From a bacterium (GTDB lineage Bacteria > CAIWAD01): 64,000 nt of DNA. The DNA lies in contig JAUIFJ010000010.1 in the NCBI GenBank assembly GCA_030429345.1, forward strand, positions 73,512-137,511. The letters run 5' to 3'. The translations under genes were made by a program, and so were the position numbers. Under the pieces are notes generated by a model. That model did no database searches and had not been told where the DNA came from. It saw only the letters and a list, made by a program, of their open reading frames with translations. Below, one piece after another: positions 25,235 through 34,545 of this stretch (within the stretch, counting starts at the first letter, position 1; each line of letters starts with the position of its first letter).

Positions 25235-26986
25235 ATGGACGTACTCTGGGAGCACCCAGGGGAACGCTCGTCCAGGAACAGGGCCTCGGAACTTGCTGAC
25301 AAACTGAACATCTCGCCGATCATTGCGGAAATCCTGCTGAATCGCGGACTGCGTGACGAAGCGGAGATCGAGGCCTTTTTCAGTCCGGATCTGGGCAATC
25401 TGCACGATCCCATGTTGATGAAAGACATGGATCGCGCGGTGGAAGTCCTGGAGGCGGCCTTGTACGACCGGCGTCGAATCCTCATTTACGGGGATTACGA
25501 CGTGGACGGGGTAACCAGCGTTTCGCTGCTGTACCTGGCTTTGAAGGACCTGGGTGGACGGGTGCAATACCGCATCCCCGAACGACAGCATGACGGCTAC
25601 GGATTGTCGGAGCAGGCGATCCGCGAAGCCTGGGAGCAGGGCGCGCGACTCCTGGTGACCGTGGACACGGGCACCACGGCCGTGGAACAGGTGCGTTACG
25701 CGCGGGAGATGGGCATGCAGGTGGTGATCTGCGATCATCATCGTCCCGGCGAGGAACTGCCCGACGCCGACGCCGTGCTCAACCCCAAGCAGGCCGATTG
25801 TCCCTACCCCTTCAAGGATCTGGCCGCCGTCGGCGTGGTCTTCAAGCTGGTGCAGGCCCTGGGCGAGCATCTGCAGCTGGAGCCCGCCGCCATCCGCAAA
25901 TATCTTGACCTGGCCGCCCTGGGCAGCGCTGCCGACATCGTGCCGCTCATGGGCGAGAACCGGATCCTGGTCAGCCATGGACTGGAGAAGCTCAACTTGC
26001 GTCCGCTGACGGGCATTCGGGCGCTGCTGGATGTCAGCAGTCCCCGCAACCGTGAAGTGGATGTGAGCCACATCATCTTCGGCATGGCGCCGCGCATCAA
26101 TGCCGTGGGACGCATGGGCAACGCCGAACGAGCCGTCGAACTCCTGATCACGCGCAACCGCGACAAGGCGCGCGACATTGCCCGCGTGTTGGAGAAGGAG
26201 AACACGGCGCGCAAGTGCATTGACCAGGACACCCTGGAAGCCGCCCTGCACAAGGTCGAGGAAGAGGTCAACCTGGAGGACGACCGGGTGATCGTGCTCG
26301 ATCGCCGCGACTGGCACTGCGGCGTGATCGGCATTGTCGCCTCGCGCATCATCGAGAAGTTCCACCGCCCGACCGTGCTGATCTCGGTGGACGACGACGG
26401 CATCGGCAAGGGGAGCGCACGCAGTATACCCGGTTTTGATGTCTACAGCGCGCTCAACGAGAACCGGCACCTGCTGGAACAATTCGGCGGACACAAGTAC
26501 GCCGCCGGGTTGACCATCCGCGAGGAGAACATTCCCCTTTTCCGGACCCGACTCAAGGAGTACTGCGACAAGGTCCTGGAAGCGGGCGACCTGGTGCCGC
26601 GGCTGGAAATCGCCGCCGAACTACCGCTGAGTTTCATCAACCGCGATTTTGTCCAGACCCTCTCGCGCTTTGCTCCCTTCGGGCCGCGCAACGGGCGCGC
26701 GCTCTTCCTTTCGCGTGGAGTCAGGGCCAGCAGCTCGATTCGCCAGGTGGGCAACGGCCACCTCTTCCTCAAACTCGAGCAGGACGGCTACGAGTTCGAG
26801 GCCATCGGCTACGGGCTGGGCTGGCTGCGCGAGGAGTTGCAGGAGGCGGGAGGAGCCATGGACGCCGTCTACACGGTCGAGGACAACAGCTGGCAGGGCA
26901 AGCGCAGCATCCAGCTGCACCTGAAGGACATCTGCCCGACCGGCGCAAGACAAATCGTCGAGGCGCGACTGAACATGGCCGTGTAA
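25235..26986 (+). CDS. recJ: RecJ single-stranded-DNA 5'-3' exonuclease
   Basis: Acts in recombinational and mismatch repair. The 583-residue protein has the DHH phosphoesterase motifs YGDYDVDG (near residue 86), VTVDTGTTA and CDHHRPGEELP. The DHHA1 domain includes GVIGIVASRI and FGGHKYAAGL, and a C-terminal OB-fold region ends the protein. Length is as usual. The TVDTGTTA segment replaces the commoner VDCGI/S, a mild variant. The start follows AGATGGAGCAACA, 82 bases after rnpB. Confidence 0.94.
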   Translation: MDVLWEHPGERSSRNRASELADKLNISPIIAEILLNRGLRDEAEIEAFFSPDLGNLHDPMLMKDMDRAVEVLEAALYDRRRILIYGDYDVDGVTSVSLLYLALKDLGGRVQYRIPERQHDGYGLSEQAIREAWEQGARLLVTVDTGTTAVEQVRYAREMGMQVVICDHHRPGEELPDADAVLNPKQADCPYPFKDLAAVGVVFKLVQALGEHLQLEPAAIRKYLDLAALGSAADIVPLMGENRILVSHGLEKLNLRPLTGIRALLDVSSPRNREVDVSHIIFGMAPRINAVGRMGNAERAVELLITRNRDKARDIARVLEKENTARKCIDQDTLEAALHKVEEEVNLEDDRVIVLDRRDWHCGVIGIVASRIIEKFHRPTVLISVDDDGIGKGSARSIPGFDVYSALNENRHLLEQFGGHKYAAGLTIREENIPLFRTRLKEYCDKVLEAGDLVPRLEIAAELPLSFINRDFVQTLSRFAPFGPRNGRALFLSRGVRASSSIRQVGNGHLFLKLEQDGYEFEAIGYGLGWLREELQEAGGAMDAVYTVEDNSWQGKRSIQLHLKDICPTGARQIVEARLNMAV

Positions 26987-27017
26987 TACACATCCATGCC
27001 GCCGCGCCCCCCCGTAG

Positions 27018-27054
27018 GGGCGCCCTGCGGGCGCCCATGCCGCAAGGCATGGGC
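27018..27054. repeat. Two adjacent GC-rich hairpins
   Basis: GGGCGCCC-tgc-GGGCGCCC is followed by GCCCATGCC-gcaa-GGCATGGGC, between recJ and the acyl-CoA dehydrogenase gene. There is no T-tract. It could be an RNA-stabilising or REP-like element. Confidence 0.5.
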
Positions 27055-27119
27055 AACGCAACACGAAATGGCCGAACACGCGCCCACCTCCGGGCGCACG
27101 AACAAACCGGACGAACACA

Positions 27120-28262
27120 ATGGCCGCAGAATTCCTGACTGAAGAGCAGCGCATGCTGCTGGAGATGGTTCGCGACTTCGCCGAGCGCGAAGTCAAGCCC
27201 ATTGCCGCGGACCTGGACCGCAACGAGCACTTTCCCCGCGAGGTCTTCGCCAAGATGGCCGAGCTGGGCTTGCTCGGCATTCCCTACCCGGAGGAGTACG
27301 GCGGCGCCGGCATGGACACCGTGTGCTACGCGCTCGCCGTAGAGGAGGTCAGCTGGGCCTGCGGCAGCACCGGCCTGGGCATGGCGGCGCACACCTCGCT
27401 GGGCACCAACCCGATCTTCATGTTCGGCACGGAAGAGCAGAAGCAGCGCTACCTGCCGCGCCTCTGCAGCGGCGAGACCCTGGGCGCCTTCGGGCTGACC
27501 GAGCCCGGGGCAGGGAGCGACGCCGGGGGCACGAAGACCCATGCCGTGCTCGAGGGCGATGAGTGGGTGATCAACGGCAGCAAAATGTGGATCACGAACG
27601 CGGCCTACGCCGACTACCTGGTGCTGACCGCGGTCACGGATCCGCAGACGCGCGAGATCAGCTGCTTCATCGTCGAGAAGGGCACGCCGGGGTATCACAT
27701 CGGCGCCGAGGAGAAGAAGATGGGGCTGCGAGGCAGCGACACGCACGCCCTGACCTTCGAGAATGTCCGCGTGCCGAAGGGAAACCTGCTCGGCGAGCGC
27801 GGCAAGGGCTTCAAGCAGATGCTGAAGACCCTCGACGGCGGCCGCATCAGCATCGGCGCCATGTCGGTGGGCCTTGCGCGCCGCGCCCTGGAGGAGGCGG
27901 TGCAGTACAGCCAGGACCGCGTGCAGTTCGGCAAGCCGATCAGCGCCAACCAGGTGATCCAGGGCTACCTGGCCGACATGGCCGTGCGCGTGGAGGCCAG
28001 CCGGGAGCTGGTGCTCAAGGCCGCCAGGCTCAAGGATGCCGGGCTGGACTACCACCAGGCAGCGGCGATGGCCAAGCTCTATGCCAGCGAGACCGCCAGC
28101 TGGTGCGCCGATCGCGCGATCCAGATCCACGGCGGCTACGGCTATACCCGCGAGTATCCGGTGGAACGCATCTACCGCGAGGCGAAGCTTTGCGAGATCG
28201 GCGAAGGCACGAGTGAGATCCAGCGCATGGTGATCGCGCGCGGCCTCGTGGGACGCCACTAG
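27120..28262 (+). CDS. Acyl-CoA dehydrogenase
   Basis: FAD enzyme that oxidises acyl-CoA to trans-2-enoyl-CoA. The 380-residue protein has the usual three-domain fold with [12 protein letters not shown] (FAD/substrate binding), [10 protein letters not shown], the QFGKPI segment and the C-terminal signature [16 protein letters not shown]. The Glu of EGTSE is at the catalytic-base position of short-chain and butyryl-CoA dehydrogenases. It starts a row of CoA genes. A second, different acyl-CoA dehydrogenase is at 31.2 kb. Chain length is not determined by sequence alone. Confidence 0.92.
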   Translation: MAAEFLTEEQRMLLEMVRDFAEREVKPIAADLDRNEHFPREVFAKMAELGLLGIPYPEEYGGAGMDTVCYALAVEEVSWACGSTGLGMAAHTSLGTNPIFMFGTEEQKQRYLPRLCSGETLGAFGLTEPGAGSDAGGTKTHAVLEGDEWVINGSKMWITNAAYADYLVLTAVTDPQTREISCFIVEKGTPGYHIGAEEKKMGLRGSDTHALTFENVRVPKGNLLGERGKGFKQMLKTLDGGRISIGAMSVGLARRALEEAVQYSQDRVQFGKPISANQVIQGYLADMAVRVEASRELVLKAARLKDAGLDYHQAAAMAKLYASETASWCADRAIQIHGGYGYTREYPVERIYREAKLCEIGEGTSEIQRMVIARGLVGRH

Positions 28263-28270
28263 GAGAGGAT

Positions 28271-29068
28271 GTGTATACGGATTGCTGGAAAGGCGGCGAC
28301 TGGCAGGTCGAAGCGCTCGATGGCGGCCGGCTGCGTGTCCTGCGGGAGGGAACGACCCGGGGCGGCCTGCGCAGCCGGGGCTTCGTGCTACACCTGGCGC
28401 CGGCCCTTGTGAGACACCCGGAAGGCTGGATGCTGGTCGATCCCGGCCTCGAACCGGCCTGGATCCGCGGGGAGGAGGACCTGGAGTTCCAGCCCCCGGA
28501 AAGTGGCCTGCGCCAGCAGCTGGCCGAACGTGGCCTGGAGCCCGGGGAGATCGGCGACGTGGTGCTGAGCCACCTGGACGGGGACCATGCCAGCGGCCTC
28601 TATGACGACGAGGCGGAAGGCAGCCTGTTTCCCGGCGCGCGCGTCCACGTGCAGCGCCGGGCCCTGGACTGGTGGGAGCACCGCTTCCGCAGCAAGCGGC
28701 GTGTGCGCTACCTGCATCGCCGGGTCTTCGACGCGCTGCTGGCCTGCGAGGATCTCGTGATCCACGAGGGCACGGGAGCTCCGGCGCGCGGCATTCTGCT
28801 GCGTCAGACGGACGGCCACACGCCGGGCCACCAGGTGACACTGGTCGGCGAGGAGCGGCCGCTGGTCCTCGGCGGCGACCTGCTGTCGACGCGCGCCTCC
28901 TTCCGCGAGGGAGTCGTCGCCGACGCGGACCACGACGCGGAAACCGCCGACCGCCAACGGCGCGAGCTGCTTTCCGAGCCGGCATCCGGCTGGTTCTTGT
29001 ATCACGGCCTTCCCGGAAGAAGAATCCTGGCGACCCGGACGAGCAAAGAGACGGAAAAGAACAGATAA
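28271..29068 (+). CDS. Metallo-beta-lactamase-fold hydrolase
   Basis: A 265-residue MBL-fold protein with zinc-ligand motif SHLDGDHASG (near residue 98), a later TDGHTPGHQ and GGDLLSTRA. It resembles lactonase or quorum-quenching-like and glyoxalase II-like relatives, but the reaction is unknown. The GTG start at 28271 follows AGGAGAGGAT; an overlapping ATG two bases earlier is out of frame. Its place inside an acyl-CoA gene row suggests a thioester or other ester substrate, which is only inference. Confidence 0.82.
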   Translation: MYTDCWKGGDWQVEALDGGRLRVLREGTTRGGLRSRGFVLHLAPALVRHPEGWMLVDPGLEPAWIRGEEDLEFQPPESGLRQQLAERGLEPGEIGDVVLSHLDGDHASGLYDDEAEGSLFPGARVHVQRRALDWWEHRFRSKRRVRYLHRRVFDALLACEDLVIHEGTGAPARGILLRQTDGHTPGHQVTLVGEERPLVLGGDLLSTRASFREGVVADADHDAETADRQRRELLSEPASGWFLYHGLPGRRILATRTSKETEKNR

Positions 29069-29089
29069 ACGAGCAAGGAGCGCAGCATC

Positions 29090-30265
29090 ATGCGTGAAGT
29101 CGTCATCGCGGGCGCGGCCCGCACCCCCATCGCCAGCTTCAATGGAAGCCTGAGCTCGATTCCCGCCCCGCAGCTGGGCGCCGTCGCCATCAAGGCCGCC
29201 CTCGCGCGCGCCGGGCTTTCTCCCGACCAGGTGGACGAGGTGCTCATGGGAACGGTGCTTCCCGCCGGCGTCGGTCAGGCCCCGGCCCGGCAGGCCGCCC
29301 TGGCCGCCGGCCTGCCGGAAGGCACGCCCTGCACCACGGTGAACAAGGTCTGCGGCAGCGGCCTGAAGACCGTGATGCTCGCCGCCCAGGCCATTGCCTG
29401 CGGAGATGCCGAGATCATCGTCGCCGGCGGCATGGAGAACATGAGCCAGGTGCCCTACTACCTGCCCAAGGCCCGCAACGGCTACCGCCTGGGACACGGC
29501 CAGCTGCTGGACGGCATGGTGCACGACGGGCTGTGGGACGTCTACAACAACTTCCACATGGGCAACGCTGCCGAACTGTGCTCCAGCGAGATGTGCATCA
29601 CGCGGGAGCAGCAGGACGAGTTCGCCGCCGAGTCCTACAAGCGCGCTCTTTCCGCCATCAAGGGCGGCCTGTTCAAGGAGGAGATCGCTCCCGTCGAGGT
29701 GCCGCAGCGCAAGGGCGATCCGCTGGTCGTCGACACGGACGAGGAGCCCGGCCGCGGCAACCCGGCCAAGCTCTCCGCCCTGCGGCCGGCCTTCAAGAAG
29801 GACGGCACGGTGACCGCCGGCAACGCCAGCTCGATCAACGACGGCGGAGCGGCGGTCGTGCTCTGCAGCGCGGAGAAGGCGAAAGAGCTGGGTCTCACGC
29901 CGCTGGCGAGGATTGTCGGACAGGCCAGCGCCGCGCAGAAGCCGGAATGGTTCACCACGGCTCCCGCGGCCAGCATCCGGAACGTCTTCGCGAAAACCGG
30001 CCTCGGCGCAGGGGACATCGACGTCTACGAGATCAACGAGGCCTTCTCGGTGGTTTCCCTGGCCAACAACCAGCTGCTCGAGCTGGATCCGGCCAAGGTG
30101 AATCCCCGCGGCGGCGCGGTCAGCCTGGGACACCCCATCGGCGCCAGCGGCACGCGCATCCTGGTGACGCTGCTGTATACGCTGAAGAGCACCGGGGCGC
30201 AGCGCGGCCTGGCCAGCCTCTGCATCGGCGGCGGCGAAGCGGTGGCGCTGATTGTCGAGCGCTAG
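29090..30265 (+). CDS. Acetyl-CoA acetyltransferase (thiolase)
   Basis: Condenses two acetyl-CoA or cleaves 3-ketoacyl-CoA. The 391-residue protein has the acyl-accepting Cys88 (VNKVCGSGLK), NEAFSVV, the catalytic His in GHPIGASGTR and the second Cys in LCIGGGEA. The active-site residues are complete. The closest pattern is the biosynthetic/degradative acetoacetyl-CoA thiolase (AtoB/PhaA/ThlA group). It precedes a 3-hydroxybutyryl-CoA dehydrogenase, pointing to four-carbon CoA chemistry. Confidence 0.93.
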   Translation: MREVVIAGAARTPIASFNGSLSSIPAPQLGAVAIKAALARAGLSPDQVDEVLMGTVLPAGVGQAPARQAALAAGLPEGTPCTTVNKVCGSGLKTVMLAAQAIACGDAEIIVAGGMENMSQVPYYLPKARNGYRLGHGQLLDGMVHDGLWDVYNNFHMGNAAELCSSEMCITREQQDEFAAESYKRALSAIKGGLFKEEIAPVEVPQRKGDPLVVDTDEEPGRGNPAKLSALRPAFKKDGTVTAGNASSINDGGAAVVLCSAEKAKELGLTPLARIVGQASAAQKPEWFTTAPAASIRNVFAKTGLGAGDIDVYEINEAFSVVSLANNQLLELDPAKVNPRGGAVSLGHPIGASGTRILVTLLYTLKSTGAQRGLASLCIGGGEAVALIVER

Positions 30266-30334
30266 CAAACGGAAACGGCTGCCCGCCCGGGGATCGACCC
30301 GGCCGGGCGTGACGCAATACAGGGAGCGTGTGAC

Positions 30335-31183
30335 ATGAAGAAGACTGTCGCCGTCATCGGCGCCGGAACCATGGGCAACGGCATCGCCCACGTCTTCGCG
30401 AAGACGGGCTGGGATGTCCGCCTGATCGACATCAACGAGAAGGCCCTGGAAAAGGGCCTGGCGACCATCCGCAAGAACCTGGACCGCGAGGTGGCCAAGG
30501 AGAAGATCAGCGCCGCCGACGGGGAGGCCGCCTTTGCCCGGATCACGGGGCAGGGCAGCCTGGAAGCCGTCAAGGGCTGCGGCCTGGTGGTCGAGGCCGT
30601 CGTCGAGAACGCGGAACTGAAGAAGAAGATCTTCGCCGAGCTGGACCAGCTGGCGGACGCAGACGCCATCCTGGCGAGCAACACGAGTTCGATCAGCATC
30701 AGCCTGATCGCCAGCGCGACGAAGCGCCCGGGCCAGGTGATCGGCATGCATTTCATGAACCCCGTCCCGATGATGAAGCTGGTCGAGGTGATCCGCGGAC
30801 ACGACACCAGCGACGAGACCAACGCTGCCGTGCTCGCCTGCTGCGAGGAGCTGGGCAAGACCCCGCTGGTCTCGGAGGATTATCCGGGCTTCGTCGCCAA
30901 CCGCATCCTCATGCCGATGATCAACGAGGCGGTCTTCGCGCTCTTCGAGGGCGTCGCCACGCGCGAGGCCATCGACGGCATCATGAAGCTGGGCATGGCT
31001 CACCCCATGGGGCCGCTGACCCTGGCCGATTTCATCGGGCTGGATGTCTGCCTGGCGATTCTCGAGGTGCTGCACCGCGAACTGGGCGATCCCAAGTACC
31101 GACCCTGTCCGCTGCTGCGCAAGCTGGTTGCCGCAGGCCACCTGGGCCGCAAGAGCGGACGCGGCTTCTACGACTACTCCTGA
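30335..31183 (+). CDS. 3-hydroxybutyryl-CoA dehydrogenase
   Basis: NAD(P)-dependent interconversion of acetoacetyl-CoA and 3-hydroxybutyryl-CoA. The 282-residue single-function enzyme has [14 protein letters not shown] (nucleotide binding), SNTSSISIS and [15 protein letters not shown] with the catalytic His. A C-terminal domain contains [15 protein letters not shown] and [12 protein letters not shown]. This is the Hbd/PaaH type with no fused hydratase. No enoyl-CoA hydratase gene is present in the window, so that step must be encoded elsewhere. Confidence 0.93.
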   Translation: MKKTVAVIGAGTMGNGIAHVFAKTGWDVRLIDINEKALEKGLATIRKNLDREVAKEKISAADGEAAFARITGQGSLEAVKGCGLVVEAVVENAELKKKIFAELDQLADADAILASNTSSISISLIASATKRPGQVIGMHFMNPVPMMKLVEVIRGHDTSDETNAAVLACCEELGKTPLVSEDYPGFVANRILMPMINEAVFALFEGVATREAIDGIMKLGMAHPMGPLTLADFIGLDVCLAILEVLHRELGDPKYRPCPLLRKLVAAGHLGRKSGRGFYDYS

Positions 31184-31211
31184 GACCCTGTCTCACGAAA
31201 CCGGAGCATTC

Positions 31212-32363
31212 ATGGATTTCCGACTGAACGAGGAGCAGCTCGCCGTCCAGGAGATGACGCGCCGCTTCGTCCGCGACAAGGTCCTGCCCGGAGTCCGGGA
31301 GCGGGACGAGCGCGGCGAGATCCCCGACGAGCTGCGCCGCGAGCTGCTCGAGATGGGCTATGGCGGCATGATGATCCCCGAGGACTGGGGCGGCATGGGC
31401 ATGGACAGCATCAGCTATTCCCTGGCCCTGGAGGAGATCAGCGCCGCGGACGCCTCGCTGGCCGTGGCCCTGAGTGTCACGAACTCGCTGGGCTGCGCCC
31501 CGGTGGAGCGCTTCGGCACGCCGGAGCAGAAGGAGCGCTTCCTGCGCAAGTTGGCCTCCGGCGAATGGCTGGGTGCTTTCTGTCTTACGGAAGCCAACGC
31601 GGGCAGCGACGCCTCCGGGCTGCAGACCACCGCCGTGCGCGACGGTGACGACTGGGTGATCAACGGCACCAAGTCCTACGTGACCAACGGCAGCCGGGCC
31701 GACACCTTCCTGGTGATCGCCGTCACCGGCGAGCAGGGCGGCAAGTCCCGCAAGTCGGCCTTCCTGGTCGAGAAGGGCACGCCGGGTCTCACGGTGGGCA
31801 AGCTGGAGGACAAGCTCGGCCTGCGCTGCAGCGACACGGCGATGATGCACTTCGACCAGGTGCGCGTGCCACACGGAAACCTGCTGCACGAGGAAGGCAA
31901 GGGCATGCACGTGGCCCTGGGCATGCTCGACGGAGGCCGCATCGGCATTGCCAGCCAGTCCCTGGGACTGGCGCGGGGCGCCTTCGAGCTGGCGCTGGCC
32001 TACGCCAGGGAGCGCGAGCAGTTCGGCAAGTCCATCGACAACTACCAGTTCATCCAGTTCAAGTTCGCCGAGATGGCGACACGCATCGAGGCCGCGCGCA
32101 ACCTGACCTGGAAGGCCTGCAGCCTGCGCGACGCCGGCGAGGAGTACTCGCGCTACGCGGCCATGGCCAAGGTCTGCGCCAGCGAGACCGCCAACTTCTG
32201 CGCCCGCGAGTGCGTGCAGATCCACGGCGGCTACGGCTACAGCCGCGAGTATCACGCCGAGCGCTTCATGCGCGACGCCCGTGTCACGGAAATCTACGAG
32301 GGAACCAGCGAGATCCAGCGGATCGTGATCGCCCGTTCCGTAATGGCCGAAGGGATCTCCTAG
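31212..32363 (+). CDS. Acyl-CoA dehydrogenase, second copy
   Basis: A 383-residue FAD enzyme of the same family as the one at 27.1 kb but clearly diverged. It has CLTEANAGSDASG, INGTKSYVTNGSRAD, EQFGKSI and [15 protein letters not shown], with the catalytic Glu of EGTSE. The ATG at 31212 gives the family's usual DFRLNEEQ start; an in-frame extension upstream overlaps hbd and is rejected. It probably handles a different chain length. An electron-transfer flavoprotein is not encoded here. Confidence 0.92.
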   Translation: MDFRLNEEQLAVQEMTRRFVRDKVLPGVRERDERGEIPDELRRELLEMGYGGMMIPEDWGGMGMDSISYSLALEEISAADASLAVALSVTNSLGCAPVERFGTPEQKERFLRKLASGEWLGAFCLTEANAGSDASGLQTTAVRDGDDWVINGTKSYVTNGSRADTFLVIAVTGEQGGKSRKSAFLVEKGTPGLTVGKLEDKLGLRCSDTAMMHFDQVRVPHGNLLHEEGKGMHVALGMLDGGRIGIASQSLGLARGAFELALAYAREREQFGKSIDNYQFIQFKFAEMATRIEAARNLTWKACSLRDAGEEYSRYAAMAKVCASETANFCARECVQIHGGYGYSREYHAERFMRDARVTEIYEGTSEIQRIVIARSVMAEGIS

Positions 32364-32389
32364 GTCCCCGGGCCGAGGCCGGTAGGCAT

Positions 32390-32887
32390 ATGCCGCAGCA
32401 GAACCCCAACACGCGCCGCCTGGCGCGCGAACACGCGATCGCCGTGATCTACGCGCATCACATGAGCCATCGCCCCCTGGGCGAGGTCATGGAGGCCGTG
32501 CTCTCCCTCATCAAGCGACTCGAGGAGCATCCGGAAGAGGACACGCCCCTCGAATCCGTTCCCCGGGACCCCGAGCGCCAGGCCTTCTTCAAGGAGCTGG
32601 TGCTCAAGACCGTCCGGGACTCGGACAGCATCGACGAGCTGATCGCGACCAAGGCCCACAAGTGGGACCTGGAACGTATTGCCCTGCTGGATCGCATCAT
32701 CCTGCGGCTGGCGATCGCCGAGATGCTGCACACGGATATTCCGACAAAGGTCTCGATCAACGAGGCCATCGAGATCGCCAAGAAATTCTCGACCGAGAAC
32801 AGCGGCAAGTTCGTCAACGGGATTCTCGACAGCATCAAGGCCGACGTGGAGCTTCGTCGCGCGGACAACAGGGACGCCCCCCTGTGA
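32390..32887 (+). CDS. nusB: NusB transcription antitermination factor
   Basis: A 165-residue all-helical RNA-binding protein that works with NusE (S10) in rRNA antitermination. Family features are RRLAREHAIAVIYA at the N-terminus, DLERIALLDRIILRLAIAEML in the middle and KVSINEAIEIAKKFSTENSGKFVNGILDSI at the C-terminus. The ATG at 32390 has a GGTAGG site. Its stop overlaps the next gene as GTGA. Confidence 0.93.
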   Translation: MPQQNPNTRRLAREHAIAVIYAHHMSHRPLGEVMEAVLSLIKRLEEHPEEDTPLESVPRDPERQAFFKELVLKTVRDSDSIDELIATKAHKWDLERIALLDRIILRLAIAEMLHTDIPTKVSINEAIEIAKKFSTENSGKFVNGILDSIKADVELRRADNRDAPL

Positions 32888-34545
32888 AGTGGCTCCTCCT
32901 GCTGCTGCTGTGTCACAGCGCCTTCGCGGCGGAGGGGCGTCGGGGCATGGTGGCCAGCGCCGACAGCCTGGCCACCCGGGCCGGACTGTCGATCCTGCAG
33001 CAGGGGGGCAGCGCCGCAGACGCGGCGATCGCGACGGCCCTGGCCCTCGGGGTCTGCGAGCCCTACTCCTCGGGGATCGGCGGCGGGCTGTTCATTGTCA
33101 CACGAAGTGCCGACAGCGGAAAGGTGGAGGCGCTCAGCGGCCGGGAGACCGCCCCGGTGGCCACTCGCGCCTCGGACTACCTGGATGCCGAGGGCGAAGT
33201 GCTCCCCGGGCGCTCCTCGAAAGGCGTCCACGCCGTCGCCGTTCCCGGTGCCCTGCAGGCCCTCGACGAGCTGCACCGCGAAAAGGGACGCCTGCCCTGG
33301 GCCGTACTCGTCGAACCGGCGCGCCGCCTGGCCGCCGAAGGCTTCGTGATCCGTTCCCGCCTGGCGGCCGTCCTGGCCGCAAGGGACTCCACGCTCAAGG
33401 CGCACAGTGGTCCTGCCTGCGGGACCTGGTGGCACCCGGACGGACGCGTGCTCGGCCCCGGCGACACGCTGCGCCAGCCCGAGTTGGCGCGCAGCCTGGC
33501 GCGGATCGCCGTGCTCGGCGCGCGGACTTGGATCGATGAATACTTTGCACCCGCCCTGGAGAAGCTGATGCTTGAACGGGGCGGCCCCCTGCGGGCTTCC
33601 GACCTACGCGGCTACCGTGTGACAGCGGAAGAATGCGTCAGCGGCGGCTACCGGGACTGGACGCTCCATTCCATCGGATCGCCCTCCAGCGGGGGAGCGC
33701 TGCTGGTCCAGATGCTGGGAGTGCTGGAAGGCCTGGAGACCCATGAGCTGGAGCCCCGCTCGGCACAGCGGGTCGATATTGTCTCACGTGTCATGGAGTA
33801 CGCCTTCGCCGACCGGGCCCGCTGGTTCGGCGACGACCGTTTCACGCCGATCCCGCTCGACCACCTGCTCTCGCCCGTCTACGCGGACAGCCTGCGTCGG
33901 CTCGTACTTGCGGGCCAACGCACGGATGCCGCCTGGCCGGGCCTGGAGGAACAGATCGCCGAAGGGGATCACACCACCCATTTGTGTGTCGTCGACAGCC
34001 TGGGCAACGCAGTCTCCCTGACGGCGACCATCAACACCTGGTTCGGAAGCTGCATCACGGAGCCGCGCACCGGCGTCGTCCTCAACAACGAAATGGATGA
34101 CTTCGTGATGCGTCCGGGCGTGCCCAATTCCTTCGGCCTGGTGGGCAGTCCGCGCAACGCGGTGCGCCCCGGTGCACGGCCCCTCTCCAGCATGAGCCCG
34201 TTGATCGTCACGCGCGGGGACCGGCTGGTGGCCGTCCTGGGCAGCGAAGGCGGTCCGAAGATCATTTCCACCGTGCTCAATCTCTGCCTGGAACTGCTGG
34301 ATCACGGCCTTAGCCCGGAGGAAGCGCTGGCCTTGCCCCGTTTCCACCAGCAGTGGCGACCGGCCAGCCTGCACCTGGAACCCGGTTTCGATGGCGGCCT
34401 GGTCCTGGACCTGGAAGCCCGGGGCTGGCAGACCGACTGGCGGGAAGTCCCGTGGAGTACGGCGCAGGTGATCCGCGTGCATGAGGACGGGCTGCTGCAG
34501 GGCGCTGCCGATCCACGCGCCAACGGCAGCGCGGCGGGCTACTAG
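32884..34545 (+). CDS. ggt: Gamma-glutamyltranspeptidase
   Basis: Periplasmic N-terminal-nucleophile enzyme that cleaves gamma-glutamyl bonds such as that in glutathione. The 553-residue precursor begins with a signal peptide (MKWLLLLLLCHSAFA). Autoprocessing is expected at GDHTTHL, making Thr364 the N-terminus of the small subunit. Also visible are GSAADAAIATALALGV, SGIGGGLF, the region after the nucleophile (VVDSLGNAVSLTATINTWFGS) and PLSSMSPLIV. Length matches the family. The GTG start overlaps the nusB stop. Confidence 0.9.
   Translation: MKWLLLLLLCHSAFAAEGRRGMVASADSLATRAGLSILQQGGSAADAAIATALALGVCEPYSSGIGGGLFIVTRSADSGKVEALSGRETAPVATRASDYLDAEGEVLPGRSSKGVHAVAVPGALQALDELHREKGRLPWAVLVEPARRLAAEGFVIRSRLAAVLAARDSTLKAHSGPACGTWWHPDGRVLGPGDTLRQPELARSLARIAVLGARTWIDEYFAPALEKLMLERGGPLRASDLRGYRVTAEECVSGGYRDWTLHSIGSPSSGGALLVQMLGVLEGLETHELEPRSAQRVDIVSRVMEYAFADRARWFGDDRFTPIPLDHLLSPVYADSLRRLVLAGQRTDAAWPGLEEQIAEGDHTTHLCVVDSLGNAVSLTATINTWFGSCITEPRTGVVLNNEMDDFVMRPGVPNSFGLVGSPRNAVRPGARPLSSMSPLIVTRGDRLVAVLGSEGGPKIISTVLNLCLELLDHGLSPEEALALPRFHQQWRPASLHLEPGFDGGLVLDLEARGWQTDWREVPWSTAQVIRVHEDGLLQGAADPRANGSAAGY

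Noticed and set aside
26999-27060. Terminator for recJ
   Set aside because: The hairpins are strong but have no T-tract on either strand; listed as a repeat instead.
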